Shown: positions 14,937-22,595, counted from the first letter of the stretch. The stretch: 45,527 bases of DNA from JAIBJP01 sp035601195 (GCA_035601195.1 DATNOU010000054.1:1-45527); one strand, 5' to 3'. Made by a program: numbers and translations. Notes: a model not told the origin generated them from the sequence alone.

Positions 14937-15369
14937 GAATCCGGAAGCGGCCAACTATTGCTCCAAGTGCGGGGCGCTGCTGATCCACGATGAGCCGGGC
15001 GCGCACACGACGATGACCTTCACGCCTGAGGAGCTCTCCGAGGACGACTCGGTCTCGCTGGCCGACCTTCGCATCGAGGGTCCTGCGCTCGTCGTGCGCG
15101 CGGGCGGCGGCAGGGCGGGGGAGACGTTCGGGCTCGAGGGTGACCGCGTGGGCGTCGGGCGAGGGCCGGAGAACGAGGTCTTCCTGGACGACGTCACTGT
15201 CTCGCGTCGCCATGCGGTGCTCGTGAAGCGCGATGACGGCTATTACGTCGACGACGAGGAGAGCCTGAACGGCACCTACGTCAACCGGCGCCGCGTCGAG
15301 AGCGCCAAGCTCGAGGACGGGGACGAACTGCAAATCGGCAAGTATCGGCTGACCTTCCTTACGGGGTAG
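14902..15369 (+). CDS. Zinc-ribbon FHA-domain protein (GarA-like)
   Basis: 155 aa. The N-terminus is a zinc ribbon with Cys6, Cys9, Cys20 and Cys23. A linker with a Thr-rich patch (HTTMTFTPEEL) may be phosphorylated, as in GarA. An FHA domain follows at about residues 65-150 (VGVGRGPENEVFLDDVTVSR, then RHAVLV and SLNGTYVNRRRV). It has the conserved Gly-Arg, Ser-Arg-Arg-His and Asn-Gly-Thr residues for phosphothreonine binding. Actinobacterial GarA/OdhI proteins switch central carbon enzymes in response to Ser/Thr kinases, and a similar role is plausible. The gene runs into the MerR gene after 4 bp, a conserved pairing. The upstream region carries the duplicated start described separately. Confidence 0.85.
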   Translation: MSYVHCPECGFQNPEAANYCSKCGALLIHDEPGAHTTMTFTPEELSEDDSVSLADLRIEGPALVVRAGGGRAGETFGLEGDRVGVGRGPENEVFLDDVTVSRRHAVLVKRDDGYYVDDEESLNGTYVNRRRVESAKLEDGDELQIGKYRLTFLTG

Positions 15370-15373
15370 AGAG

Positions 15374-16087
15374 ATGGCGACGATCACGTCGGATGTCGAG
15401 CGCGAGGAAAACGAGAGCGACTCGCGGCCGCTGACGATCGGAGCGGTCTGCCGGCGGCTCCAGGCCGAGTTCCCCGACATCTCCATCTCCAAGATCCGCT
15501 ACCTCGAGGATCAAGGCCTGATGACGCCCAGGCGGACGCAAGGCGGGTACCGCCTGTTTACCGATGACGACGTCGACCGCCTGGAGATGATCCTGCGCCT
15601 GCAGCGCGACGAGTTCCTCCCGCTGCGCGTCATCCGGCAGGAGCTGGCCTCGCCGCTTCGCTCTTCCGACCGTAAGCGTCCCGCCAGAGGCGGGCTGCGT
15701 GCGGACGAGGAGGAGATCGACTTCGAGACGCTCTGCTCGCGTTCGAGCGCAAGCCGCGAGTTCGCCCGGGAGCTCGAGGATTTCGGGCTCCTCCAACCTC
15801 GGGTCGAGGACGGGACACGTTTCTATCCCGAACGAGACATCGACGTCGTCGCCGCTTGCCTCCGCCTCGCCCGTTACGGCGTCGAGGCGCGCAATCTCAG
15901 GAGCTTTCGAGCAGGCGCGGACCGCGAGGCCGGGCTGCTCGAGCAGATCGTCGCTCCCGCCCTGCGCTCGCGGAACCCGGAGCGACGGCAGGGTGGGCTC
16001 GAAGATCTCGAGGCGCTCGCGTCGCTCTCGCAGGAGCTCTCGCAGCTCCTCTTCTGGCGCGCGCTTCGCTCGCTCGTGCCCCGCTAG
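15374..16087 (+). CDS. MerR-family regulator, FtsR-like
   Basis: 237 aa from ATG 15374. A winged HTH at about residues 20-95 (LTIGAVCRRLQAEFPDISIS, then KIRYLEDQGLMTPRRTQGGY, then RLFTDDDVDRLEMI) is the MerR DNA-binding domain. A long helical C-terminal part has no cysteine cluster or known ligand domain. The order FHA gene then MerR gene is typical of actinobacteria, where the regulator (FtsR in Corynebacterium) controls ftsZ and cell division. The assignment rests on domain content and neighbourhood. A link to division is inferred. Confidence 0.8.
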   Translation: MATITSDVEREENESDSRPLTIGAVCRRLQAEFPDISISKIRYLEDQGLMTPRRTQGGYRLFTDDDVDRLEMILRLQRDEFLPLRVIRQELASPLRSSDRKRPARGGLRADEEEIDFETLCSRSSASREFARELEDFGLLQPRVEDGTRFYPERDIDVVAACLRLARYGVEARNLRSFRAGADREAGLLEQIVAPALRSRNPERRQGGLEDLEALASLSQELSQLLFWRALRSLVPR

Positions 16088-16096
16088 GCTCCTGCG

Positions 16097-16609
16097 GTGG
16101 ACCTGGCCTCCAAGATCCGGGATATCCCGGACTTCCCGAAGCGCGGCATCGTCTTCAAGGACATCATGCCGCTGCTCGCCGATCCCGACGGGCTGCACGA
16201 GACGGTGGAGAAGCTCGCGGAGTTCGCCGAGCCGCGCAAGCCCGATCTGATCCTCGGGGCCGAGGCCAGAGGGTTCATCCTCGGGGCGGCGCTCGCCTAC
16301 CGTCTCCACTGTGGCTTCATCGCGGCCCGCAAGCCTGGCAAGCTCCCCTGGAGGACCGTGAGCGTCAAGTACGCGCTCGAGTACGGCTTCGACGCACTGG
16401 AGCTCCACGCCGACGCGATCACGCCGGGGAAGCGAGTCCTCATCCACGACGACCTGCTCGCGACTGGCGGAACGGCGAGAGCGAAGGTGGATCTCGTCGA
16501 GCAGCTCGGTGGCGAGGTTGTCGGACTGGCCTTCGTGATCGAGCTCGAGTTTCTGAACGGACGCGAGCGCCTCGAGGGCTACGACGTCTTCTCGCTCATC
16601 AAGTACTAA
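16097..16609 (+). CDS. apt: Adenine phosphoribosyltransferase
   Basis: 170 aa from GTG 16097, the normal length. It shows IRDIPDFPKRGIVFKDIMPL at the N-terminus and GAEARGFILGAALAYRL as the adenine-side loop. RKPGKLPWRTVSVKYALEYG is the flexible flap, and VLIHDDLLATGGTARA is the PRPP-binding motif. The enzyme salvages adenine with PRPP to give AMP in the cytoplasm. It follows the MerR gene by 9 bp and is likely the last gene of the operon. All diagnostic residues are present. Confidence 0.95.
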   Translation: MDLASKIRDIPDFPKRGIVFKDIMPLLADPDGLHETVEKLAEFAEPRKPDLILGAEARGFILGAALAYRLHCGFIAARKPGKLPWRTVSVKYALEYGFDALELHADAITPGKRVLIHDDLLATGGTARAKVDLVEQLGGEVVGLAFVIELEFLNGRERLEGYDVFSLIKY

Positions 16610-16636
16610 CGGTGAAACGCAGAGGTGGGATTGCGT

Positions 16637-16663
16637 TTGCCGTCCGGCGTGCCGATAGATAAT
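16637..16663 (+). promoter_or_regulatory. Candidate leaderless promoter
   Basis: TTGCCG (16637-16642) and GATAAT (16658-16663) are 15 bp apart. The -10 ends 6 nt before ATG 16670, so transcription would begin at or next to the start codon. No ribosome site precedes the gene. Confidence 0.5.
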
Positions 16664-16669
16664 CGACGC

Positions 16670-17272
16670 ATGTACGACGGGCTGACCGCGCGGTACACGT
16701 TTCCGTGCCCCCGGCGGGGAGAGGTACAGCTGCCGCTGTCGGAGTTCCGCGTTCTTGAGCGCCTTCCGGGAGCGACCCATCCCGCCGTGTACAAGGTCAC
16801 CTTCGCTTGCTCGTGCGGAGACGACCACGAAGGACTCGTGACCCACGACGAGCTCGACTGGGCTCCGATCGCCGGCCCCGAGACGCCGTTCCTGAACCTG
16901 ATGACCGCCCAGTTCGAGGCCTCCGCCGAGGAGCTGCTCGACCTGGCCGCGACCCGCATCCGCACAGGGGACTGGCCTTGGAGCTTCTTCTGCTATCCCG
17001 AGGAGCGCCCACGACCCGTATTCCCATCCGCCTTCAGGCTGCTGTCCGCGGGTGACGACCAGCTCGGTATCGCCGTGGAATGCCCAGCCTGCTCGCGCAC
17101 GTCCGTCAACCTCGTCACGCGGCCGCATGTGGACGTCCCGTTTTACAACGACCGCGAGGTGGGCGTCGTCGAGCATCTGTTCGTCGCCGATTGCGAGCAC
17201 ACGGTCGAGACCTTCCGCGCGGAGCTCTATTCCGCCGGTTTCGACGCCTCGCGGCGCCGTCTCGCCGCTTAA
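16670..17272 (+). CDS. Hypothetical protein with Cys pairs, 200 aa
   Basis: ATG 16670 is chosen because a -10-like GATAAT sits 6 nt upstream; the frame is open further upstream but has no other support. The protein is soluble and contains cysteine pairs in FACSCGDDHEGL and ECPACSRTSVN. Single Cys residues in FPCPRRGE and ADCEHTVETF could help form one or two zinc-binding sites. No known domain is recognised. Bulky residues and Trp (GDWPWSFFCYP) suggest a folded domain rather than a linker. It stands alone between apt and a membrane protein gene. Function unknown. Confidence 0.7.
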   Translation: MYDGLTARYTFPCPRRGEVQLPLSEFRVLERLPGATHPAVYKVTFACSCGDDHEGLVTHDELDWAPIAGPETPFLNLMTAQFEASAEELLDLAATRIRTGDWPWSFFCYPEERPRPVFPSAFRLLSAGDDQLGIAVECPACSRTSVNLVTRPHVDVPFYNDREVGVVEHLFVADCEHTVETFRAELYSAGFDASRRRLAA

Positions 17273-17347
17273 AAAAGCGAGGTTTCTGCGTTACAGGCTG
17301 TCCCATAACGGGAAATTCCCACCTGGACGTGCACACAACCGAACGAG

Positions 17348-18097
17348 GTGACGAAAGTGGGCATCTTCCGCAGACACGAACGCGGCGACGTCGTCGCTCA
17401 CGACGACGGCGACGACGTCGTGACGCGTGACGAGCCGGTCGCCCGCGACCGCGTGGTCGCCGACCGGCGGGGCGACTGGGGCGGTCCGCCGCTCGTTCGC
17501 GCCATCTTCACGCTCCTCGGCGTCGCCGCGGCGGGGCTCCTGATCTGGCTGGCGAGCTATTTCGATCTCACCAGCACGAGCGAGTTCTGGGCTGCGATGG
17601 GACTCATCGCCGCGGCCGGTCTCGCACTGGGGCTCTCGCAGCTCTTCGGCGGCTGGACGAAGTGGGGGATCCCGATCGTCAGCCCAGGGGTCTTCCTGCT
17701 CGCATTCATTCCGGCGGCCATCGTCGTCGGCTGGGTCTTGCTCGCCACGCAGCCGGAAGGCGGCTGGCAGCACGATCGTCTTGCCGGCTGGTCGAGCGAC
17801 ATCGGGATCACGGGCCTGGTGAACGACCTCGGTACCTTCCCGGCCGCTCTGGCGATGGGTCTCGGAATCGTGTTCGCGTTCTCCTTCGATACGACCGGCC
17901 CGCGCCGGCGTGAGGTGATCGACCGAGAGCGCGAGATCGTTCCCGACGAGGACGTACACGAATATGACCGCGACGTCACGACCACGACGCCGGTGGGTGA
18001 GCGCACGACCGGCCGCGCCCGTGAGACGGTCCCGGCAGCCCACGGCTCCGGCGACCGGGTCGAGATTCGCGATCCAAACCGGCGCGAGACGACCTAG
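17348..18097 (+). CDS. Four-helix membrane protein with charged termini
   Basis: Up to 249 aa from GTG 17348; GTG 17357 with GAGG 9 nt upstream is an alternative start. A very acidic, Arg/Asp-rich N-terminal tail of about 45 residues precedes four predicted membrane helices (FTLLGVAAAGLLIWLASYF; WAAMGLIAAAGLALGLSQLF; VFLLAFIPAAIVVGWVLLA; ALAMGLGIVFAFSF). A hydrophilic tail follows, rich in Arg, Glu, Asp and Thr. No enzymatic motif is visible. The N-terminal and C-terminal tails look disordered. A strong terminator follows at 18121, so it is transcribed as a single gene or at the end of a unit. Confidence 0.7.
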   Translation: MTKVGIFRRHERGDVVAHDDGDDVVTRDEPVARDRVVADRRGDWGGPPLVRAIFTLLGVAAAGLLIWLASYFDLTSTSEFWAAMGLIAAAGLALGLSQLFGGWTKWGIPIVSPGVFLLAFIPAAIVVGWVLLATQPEGGWQHDRLAGWSSDIGITGLVNDLGTFPAALAMGLGIVFAFSFDTTGPRRREVIDREREIVPDEDVHEYDRDVTTTTPVGERTTGRARETVPAAHGSGDRVEIRDPNRRETT

Positions 18098-18120
18098 GTC
18101 CGTCTCGAGCGAATCGTCCG

Positions 18121-18146
18121 AGAGGGGCGCCCGCAGGCGCCCCTCT
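18121..18146 (+). terminator. Rho-independent terminator
   Basis: AGAGGGGCGCC (18121-18131) pairs perfectly with GGCGCCCCTCT (18136-18146) around the loop CGCA. It is followed by CTCTTGTTCTTC. It lies 24 bp after the stop of the four-helix membrane protein gene. Confidence 0.8.
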
Positions 18147-18156
18147 CTCTTGTTCT

Positions 18157-18270
18157 TCACTCGCGCCAGGGATCCACTTCGGTGGCCTGGGAGTCGATGA
18201 GAAGGGCATGGCCGCCGTAGGCCACAGCCGCCCCGGGGACAACCGTGGAGCCCCGCGCCTTCTCGAACAT
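18157..18270 (-). CDS. Short open frame, possible truncated gene
   Basis: From ATG 18270 the frame encodes 37 residues (begins MFEKARGSTVVPGAAVAYGG and ends EVDPWRE). The same frame stays open upstream to about 18419 with equally strong GC third positions and protein-like text (ELAPKQGVEPRAGATSFCSE), but it contains no ATG, GTG or TTG there. So either the gene is a short one starting at 18270, or it is the remnant of a longer gene that lost its start. No family is recognised. Confidence 0.35.
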   Translation of the reverse strand: MFEKARGSTVVPGAAVAYGGHALLIDSQATEVDPWRE

Positions 18271-18418
18271 TGCGCCGCCTACGAGCGCATGCTCGGAGCA
18301 GAAGGACGTAGCGCCCGCGCGCGGCTCGACACCCTGCTTGGGGGCGAGTTCGCGAGCCTCCTCTGCCGCGCTCTGATCACCGCGCCACGGCCGGCGTCGA
18401 TCCTGAGCTTCTAGTCGC

Positions 18419-18619
18419 CTAGCGCCGGAGAGTGTCGGCGCCGAAGAGGCGCACGTAGAAGAAGATCAGCGTCCCAGCGACGAGGGCGAACAAGAACGCC
18501 GTCCCGCTGGAGACACCGATGGCGAGCAGGCCGACCCAGATGTACGCGCCGAGGCAGATGCCCCAGACGAGGGATGTGAAACCGGGACTGAAGGCTGGAG
18601 GGCGCGGGGGGAAGGCCAC
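18419..18619 (-). CDS. Small two-helix membrane protein, 66 aa
   Basis: From GTG 18619. After a Pro-rich start (FPPRPPAFSPGFTSLVWG) two hydrophobic helices follow (ICLGAYIWVGLLAIGVSSG and TAFLFALVAGTLIFFYVRLF), with a short basic tail. It resembles many small actinobacterial inner-membrane proteins of unknown role; no family is recognised. The 276 bp upstream (18620-18895) hold no gene. They include an AT-richer patch with TTTTCCACAG and TTTCCACACC at 18833-18850 that may belong to its promoter region. Confidence 0.6.
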   Translation of the reverse strand: MAFPPRPPAFSPGFTSLVWGICLGAYIWVGLLAIGVSSGTAFLFALVAGTLIFFYVRLFGADTLRR

Positions 18620-18895
18620 GCGACCAATCTATCCAGGACCAAAAAAATTCGCCGAGCGGGTGGCGCTTTCGTCCGCTTCCCCGGCCGGCTTTTCCCTTGC
18701 AGGTACAACCGCCCGGTGAAGCTTCAACCTACTCGCGCTCCCTGCTCGGCGCAATTGGCACCTTAGGACGTGCGCGAAACGGTTGCAAGAGGCCGTTCAA
18801 CTTAATCTACGCAATTTGCGAATAGTTCAGTTTTCCACAGTTTCCACACCGCCCGGAGCGACGTGTGGGACCGGCTGTCGAACGCGGCACGGAGT

Positions 18896-20014
18896 CTAGG
18901 GACCCGCGAGGGCGGCACGAGTGTAGACGCCGTCGGCGTTCCAGAGGAGGAAACCTTCGGCCCCGGCGTCGCGGGTGGCCTGGATCTGGTCGCGGACGTC
19001 GGCGAGGGTGTACGTGCGGCCCAACGAGAAGTCCTGGAGCCAGGGTACGAGGCGGGTCCCGCTGCCGCGGAGAGCGACGTCGAAGTCCCTCAGCGCGAGC
19101 GCGACCGTGCGGCCGGGCTGCGCATTGGGATTGTCGATGTTGTATTCGCCAGGCCCGAAGTGGGAGGGATAGACCATTGGATAGATCGCGTCGAGATAGC
19201 GCGCGATGCGGTCGGGCCGCTGGCCGATCTTCATGTTGCGCGTCGCGGAGAGCCCGAAGACGTCGGCCGACACGCGGACTCCGAGAGGCTTCAAGCGGCT
19301 CGACGCGTACTTCAAGAAGTCCGCGATCGTCCTCGCCTTGGATTTATGACCAGCGCCGGCGAACACGACGTTCGAGAGGTCTCCGTCCGTCGGAAAGCGC
19401 ACGTAGTCGAACTGGATCTCGTCGAATCCCGCCTTGGCGGCTGCCTCGCCCAGGTCGGTGACGTACTTCCAGACGCGCTCGTCGTACGGATTGACCCAAC
19501 CGAGCCCGCCGGCCGTGTGCCACACACCGCCGTTACTCGTCCGGATGGCGTACTGCGGCTTATGGTCGGAGAGGATCGGGTCTTCGAAGACGACGATGCG
19601 CCCGACGAGGTACGCGCCACGCGCGTGCACCTGGCGAGCCACCTCGTAGGGGTCGTAATACCGCTTCGCCGCGCCCGTCTCGCGCGCCAGCGGCACGGCC
19701 GGATGCCGGAACGCGACCTCACCAGTCTCGTCCTTGACGTCGAGCTCGATCGTGTTCAGGCCCTCACGAGTGAGACGGAGGTACTCGTCGATCTTCCCGT
19801 CGAGCGATGCCAGCGCCATCGTCACGTGGATGCCGCGCATCTCGGCGGGGAGAGCCCGGGGCTGCGGCTTGGGCTCGGCCTTTGTTTGCGTCGTCGCCGG
19901 AGGGCTGTTCGGGGCAGCAGCGCCCTTCGTGTCCCGCACGCTGAGGAAGCGAGCTCCGAGGGTGAGTGCCGCCGCGGTCAGCGCGACGACTGAGAGGAGG
20001 GCGATGCGGCGCAT
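18896..20014 (-). CDS. Putative glycoside hydrolase, DUF4015 family (secreted/anchored)
   Basis: 372 aa from ATG 20014. This start follows GGAGG at a good distance and places a signal/anchor helix (RRIALLSVVALTAAALTLGA) at the N-terminus. An upstream ATG at 20086 overlaps a promoter -10 and is unlikely. After a Pro/Thr/Lys linker the catalytic-like barrel begins with MRGIHVTMALASLDGKIDEY. It contains NTIELDVKDETGEVAF, GAYLVGRIVVFEDPIL, GFDEIQFDYVRFPTDG, VRVSADVFGLSA and DAIYPMVYPSHFGPGEY, the pattern of DUF4015/GH13-like TIM barrels. The Asp and Glu of GFDEIQFDYVRFP are candidate catalytic residues. A role on extracellular polysaccharide is inferred. Confidence 0.8.
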   Translation of the reverse strand: MRRIALLSVVALTAAALTLGARFLSVRDTKGAAAPNSPPATTQTKAEPKPQPRALPAEMRGIHVTMALASLDGKIDEYLRLTREGLNTIELDVKDETGEVAFRHPAVPLARETGAAKRYYDPYEVARQVHARGAYLVGRIVVFEDPILSDHKPQYAIRTSNGGVWHTAGGLGWVNPYDERVWKYVTDLGEAAAKAGFDEIQFDYVRFPTDGDLSNVVFAGAGHKSKARTIADFLKYASSRLKPLGVRVSADVFGLSATRNMKIGQRPDRIARYLDAIYPMVYPSHFGPGEYNIDNPNAQPGRTVALALRDFDVALRGSGTRLVPWLQDFSLGRTYTLADVRDQIQATRDAGAEGFLLWNADGVYTRAALAGP

Positions 20015-20084
20015 TGCGCGCCGCCTCCTGGCCTGTCGACGCCTGGATCTGAATCGTTCGTTGGGGTCGATAGGCTCGAGGAGC

Positions 20085-20113
20085 ATTAGAACCCCGGCAC
20101 GCTAATGGGTCAA
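20085..20113 (-). promoter_or_regulatory. Sigma-70-type promoter for the DUF4015 gene
   Basis: On the minus strand TTGACC (20113-20108) and TCTAAT (20090-20085) are exactly 17 bp apart. The start would fall near 20078, downstream of the ATG at 20086, which supports the internal start at 20014. Confidence 0.6.
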
Positions 20114-20165
20114 AGGGACGCCCGCAAGGAGCCTCGCGCGCCGAGCGCAACACTTTTCGTTGCGC

Positions 20166-20171
20166 TACAAT
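20166..20171 (+). promoter_or_regulatory. -10 box of a leaderless promoter for the toxin-antitoxin pair
   Basis: TACAAT lies 6 nt before ATG 20178 and there is no ribosome site, so the mRNA probably begins at the start codon. No clear -35 is visible. That is compatible with activator dependence or with autoregulation by the antitoxin. Confidence 0.55.
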
Positions 20172-20177
20172 GACGAC

Positions 20178-20510
20178 ATGCCCGTCGAGCCCGCAGTGAA
20201 GGTGGAAGCGCTCAGCCGCGACTTTCGCTCCCAGCGGCGTCTCGCCGACGCGCTCGGTGTGAATCCCGCGCAGGTCAGCCGGTGGAAGAGGGGACAGGGG
20301 ATCGACCCCGACAACGCCGAGCGCCTGGACCTGCTCGAGCTCGTGATGTCCGCGCTGCTCCGCCTGTACGAGCCCTCGACCGCGGAGAAGTGGCTCTTCG
20401 GCCTGAACCCCTTTCTGCGACAGCGGCGTCCGATCGACGTCATCAGGCAGGGGAGGGTGGAGGAGCTCCTCGGCGCCATCCGCCAGGAGCAGGCCGGCTC
20501 CTTCGCGTGA
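20178..20510 (+). CDS. Xre/MbcA/ParS-type antitoxin
   Basis: 110 aa from ATG 20178. An N-terminal HTH (RRLADALGVNPAQVSRWKRG) is followed by helices leading into the MbcA/ParS toxin-binding (DUF2384-like) domain (STAEKWLFGLNPFLRQRRPI, then DVIRQGRVEELLGAI). In RES-Xre systems this protein inserts its C-terminus into the RES toxin and also represses the shared promoter. It overlaps the toxin gene by GTGA (20507-20510), so the two are translated together. Length and layout are normal for the family. Confidence 0.85.
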   Translation: MPVEPAVKVEALSRDFRSQRRLADALGVNPAQVSRWKRGQGIDPDNAERLDLLELVMSALLRLYEPSTAEKWLFGLNPFLRQRRPIDVIRQGRVEELLGAIRQEQAGSFA

Positions 20511-21067
20511 TCCTCTTCCGCTGCTTCGCCTGGGACGAGTCAGTCTCGGAGCGAGCCCGCGGAGGAGCACTCTGGTTTCCCCGCATGCTCCAGGGTGAGG
20601 GGAGACACGACGCTCCAACCCTCTACGGGTGCCTCTACGCGTCCTTCGAGCCTGTGTCGGCGCTCGTCGAGCAGCTCGCCGGACTGACGGGGACGTCGAT
20701 CGAGCCGCCGGATCTCTTTCGCCACGGCAAGCCGCTCGCGCTCGGCGCGCTCGAGCTCGACGACGGCGCGGGCCTCCTCGACCTCGACGATCCGGGAGCG
20801 CTCCTGCGCGAGGAGCTGCGGCCCTCGCTGGTGGCCACGAACGAGCGTTCGACCACGCAGAGGCAGGCAGTCCAGCTCTTCGAGCGTCACGCCGAGGGAG
20901 TCGGGCTCCGGTGGTGGTCGACGTTCGAGTCTCTCTGGCCGAACGTCACGCTCTTCGACCGGGCCGAGGACGCGCTCGGGGTGGTGGACGTCCAACCGCT
21001 CGACGCGGGGGACGACGTGGTGCAGGAGGCAGCCGACTTTCTCGGCTTGCCCGTCAACTTGACATAA
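20507..21067 (+). CDS. RES-domain toxin (MbcT-like)
   Basis: 186 aa from GTG 20507. The RES fold is seen in the start LFRCFAWDESVSERARGGAL, then WFPRMLQGEG and YGCLYASFEPVSALVEQLAG. Characterised RES toxins (MbcT and relatives) degrade NAD+; the Arg, Tyr/Ser and Glu of these blocks correspond to the NAD-binding pocket. The family's usual GGRWN block is altered here (GGALWFP), so the degree of activity is uncertain. The gene is coupled to the antitoxin and makes a complete type II module that diverges from the DUF4015 gene. Confidence 0.8.
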   Translation: MILFRCFAWDESVSERARGGALWFPRMLQGEGRHDAPTLYGCLYASFEPVSALVEQLAGLTGTSIEPPDLFRHGKPLALGALELDDGAGLLDLDDPGALLREELRPSLVATNERSTTQRQAVQLFERHAEGVGLRWWSTFESLWPNVTLFDRAEDALGVVDVQPLDAGDDVVQEAADFLGLPVNLT

Positions 21068-21173
21068 CGCCCGTTATCGTGCGCCGGCCTGAACACCGCT
21101 GGAATAGGGCAACGGCACGACGCCTGCATGAACCTCGGTTTGTAACGAAATCCGACTCGACAGCGATTTGTTT

Positions 21174-21253
21174 ATGGGGCCCGGCGCAGCCAAGAGCCAA
21201 TAGGGGGATGGCCTCGGCCGACCGCCTGCGGCTTAACGGTCGCCGGGCCCCAT
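21174..21253. other. 80-bp structured element with 13-bp perfect terminal inverted repeats
   Basis: ATGGGGCCCGGCG (21174-21186) and CGCCGGGCCCCAT (21241-21253) are perfect inverted repeats. Inside, GACCG/CGGTC (21219-21223 and 21238-21242, partly overlapping the outer arm) and GCC/GGC can form side hairpins. It lies between convergent genes, 106 bp after the RES toxin and 40 bp past the GAF/GGDEF stop. It may be a bidirectional terminator, a small RNA or a miniature mobile repeat. Confidence 0.5.
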
Positions 21254-21293
21254 TGCGATCTTACGCCGCGCCCCTTTCCGCGGAGAGGCCGAA

Positions 21294-22427
21294 TCAGGGG
21301 CGCTGTGCAGCCGCGAGGTGCTCGCGGGCCGCTTCCCTTGCTCGTCCGAGGGCCTCCTCGGCCCGGCGCAGGAACATGGCGGCGTCGTCCTCACCTCGCA
21401 GCTCGACGAAGCCGGCGTGGAGCCGGACGCCGTCGCCGTTGTCGACGCGGCCGCCGAGGGCGAACTGCAGGCGGCGATGAAGGCGCTCGGCGCCCGCCTG
21501 CCCCGCTTCCGGCATGATCACCGCGAAGCGACCATCTCCAAGGTGGGCGGCGATGTCGGTACTGCGGACGGCCCCCTGGATCCGCTCACCGGCGGAGAAG
21601 GGGTCGTCCAGGCCTCCCTCGGCCTCGAACAGCAGGAGCCCCAGGCTGCGGTCGTACCGGCGAGCGCGCGCGCATTCGCGGCGCAGTCGCTCGTTGAAAT
21701 AGCGTCGGTTACGCAGGTTCGTGAGCGGGTCGGTCTCGGCCAGTCTTCGCGCCTCCGAGTAGAGGCGTGCGTTCTCGAGTGCGGGTCCGAACGTCGCCGC
21801 CAGCTCCTCGAAGCGCTCGAGCTCGTCGTCCGCAAGGGCCCGATCGGCACGCCGCCAGAAGACCGCGAGCGTCCCGCTGCGTTCCCCGTGCTCGCCGGCC
21901 AGCGGCACCGCCAGTCCGCCCGAGAGCCGAAACTCGTCGTTGGCCGCTTCCTCGGCCGTGTACAGGTAGGCGAGCTTGACCGCGCGGGCCTTGCCTGCCT
22001 CGGGAGGGACGCCGAGCAGATCGCGGTCCGACTCGTCGGCCGTCAACCCGTACGCGGCTGTGATCGGCTCGCCCTCCTCCTGCCGGAGAGCGATCATCGC
22101 CGCGTCGGCCTCGGCCAGCTGGCTCACGACCCGCAGCGCCCGCTCGAGCGCAGCATAGAGGTCGAGCGTCGCGCCGAGCTCGCCCAGCGCCGCCCGGCGG
22201 CCCCGTTCGTCCCTGGCGTCTCCGAGAGCGCGCGAGAGCTCCGTGAGCAGCTTCTCCGTGCGCTCGCCCGCCGCCCGGATCTGGGCCGCTTCGCGTTCGG
22301 CCACTCGCCGCCAACGCGCGAACAGGAGGATTCCGAGCGCGAGCAGGAGCGCCGACAGCGCCACCACGCCGACACCAGTCCACGTCGCCCCTTGGTCAAG
22401 CAGAACCAACCCGCCTCCTCTCCCCAT
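21294..22427 (-). CDS. Membrane GAF protein with degenerate GGDEF domain
   Basis: About 377 aa from ATG 22427; a TTG at 22409 behind GGAGG is also plausible. One membrane helix (VGVVALSALLLALGILLFARW) is followed by a coiled linker. A GAF domain lies at about residues 80-220 (DLYAALERALRVVSQLAEAD, truncated). A GGDEF fold starts at ARRLAETDPLTNLRNRRYFN. The active-site loop reads LGDGRFAVIMPEA where cyclases have GG(D/E)EF. The metal Asp region (LGLLLFEAEGG) has also lost its usual Asp. It is therefore probably a c-di-GMP or GTP sensor, or a dead cyclase. It diverges from the rpoD-like gene. Confidence 0.78.
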   Translation of the reverse strand: MGRGGGLVLLDQGATWTGVGVVALSALLLALGILLFARWRRVAEREAAQIRAAGERTEKLLTELSRALGDARDERGRRAALGELGATLDLYAALERALRVVSQLAEADAAMIALRQEEGEPITAAYGLTADESDRDLLGVPPEAGKARAVKLAYLYTAEEAANDEFRLSGGLAVPLAGEHGERSGTLAVFWRRADRALADDELERFEELAATFGPALENARLYSEARRLAETDPLTNLRNRRYFNERLRRECARARRYDRSLGLLLFEAEGGLDDPFSAGERIQGAVRSTDIAAHLGDGRFAVIMPEAGQAGAERLHRRLQFALGGRVDNGDGVRLHAGFVELRGEDDAAMFLRRAEEALGRAREAAREHLAAAQRP

Positions 22428-22506
22428 CGGCCGCAACAAGAGCGGGCTCTACTCGGAGAATAAGCTGGATTTTGCGAAATACCACTCCGCGAGTCGCGAG
22501 TGGGTG

Positions 22507-22534
22507 TTTACTTTCCTGCGTCGATTGGTAGGGT
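22507..22534 (+). promoter_or_regulatory. Candidate promoter for the rpoD-like gene
   Basis: TTTACT (22507-22512) and TAGGGT (22529-22534) are 16 bp apart in the divergent region. Just upstream is an inverted repeat CCACTC/GAGTGG (22482-22487, 22498-22503). The direct repeat TGCGTCGATT occurs at about 22517 and 22561. Any of these could be operator sites. Confidence 0.4.
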
Positions 22535-22595
22535 AGCCCCGGTACCGCCCGGGGTCCGTGTGTGCGTCGATTAGCCCGGGCGGCGCGTGCTTTAA

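Noticed and set aside
18208..18414. 68-codon plus-strand frame
   Set aside because: The opposite strand shows stronger codon bias and more protein-like text over the same region.
18833..18850. DnaA boxes or replication origin (TTTTCCACAG, TTTCCACACC)
   Set aside because: Only two imperfect matches, with no dnaA, dnaN or AT-rich unwinding region nearby.
21174..21253. tRNA or ZTP riboswitch (GCCGACCGCCTG resembles a ZTP core segment)
   Set aside because: No T-loop or anticodon arm is present, the rest of the ZTP consensus is missing, and no folate or purine gene follows.
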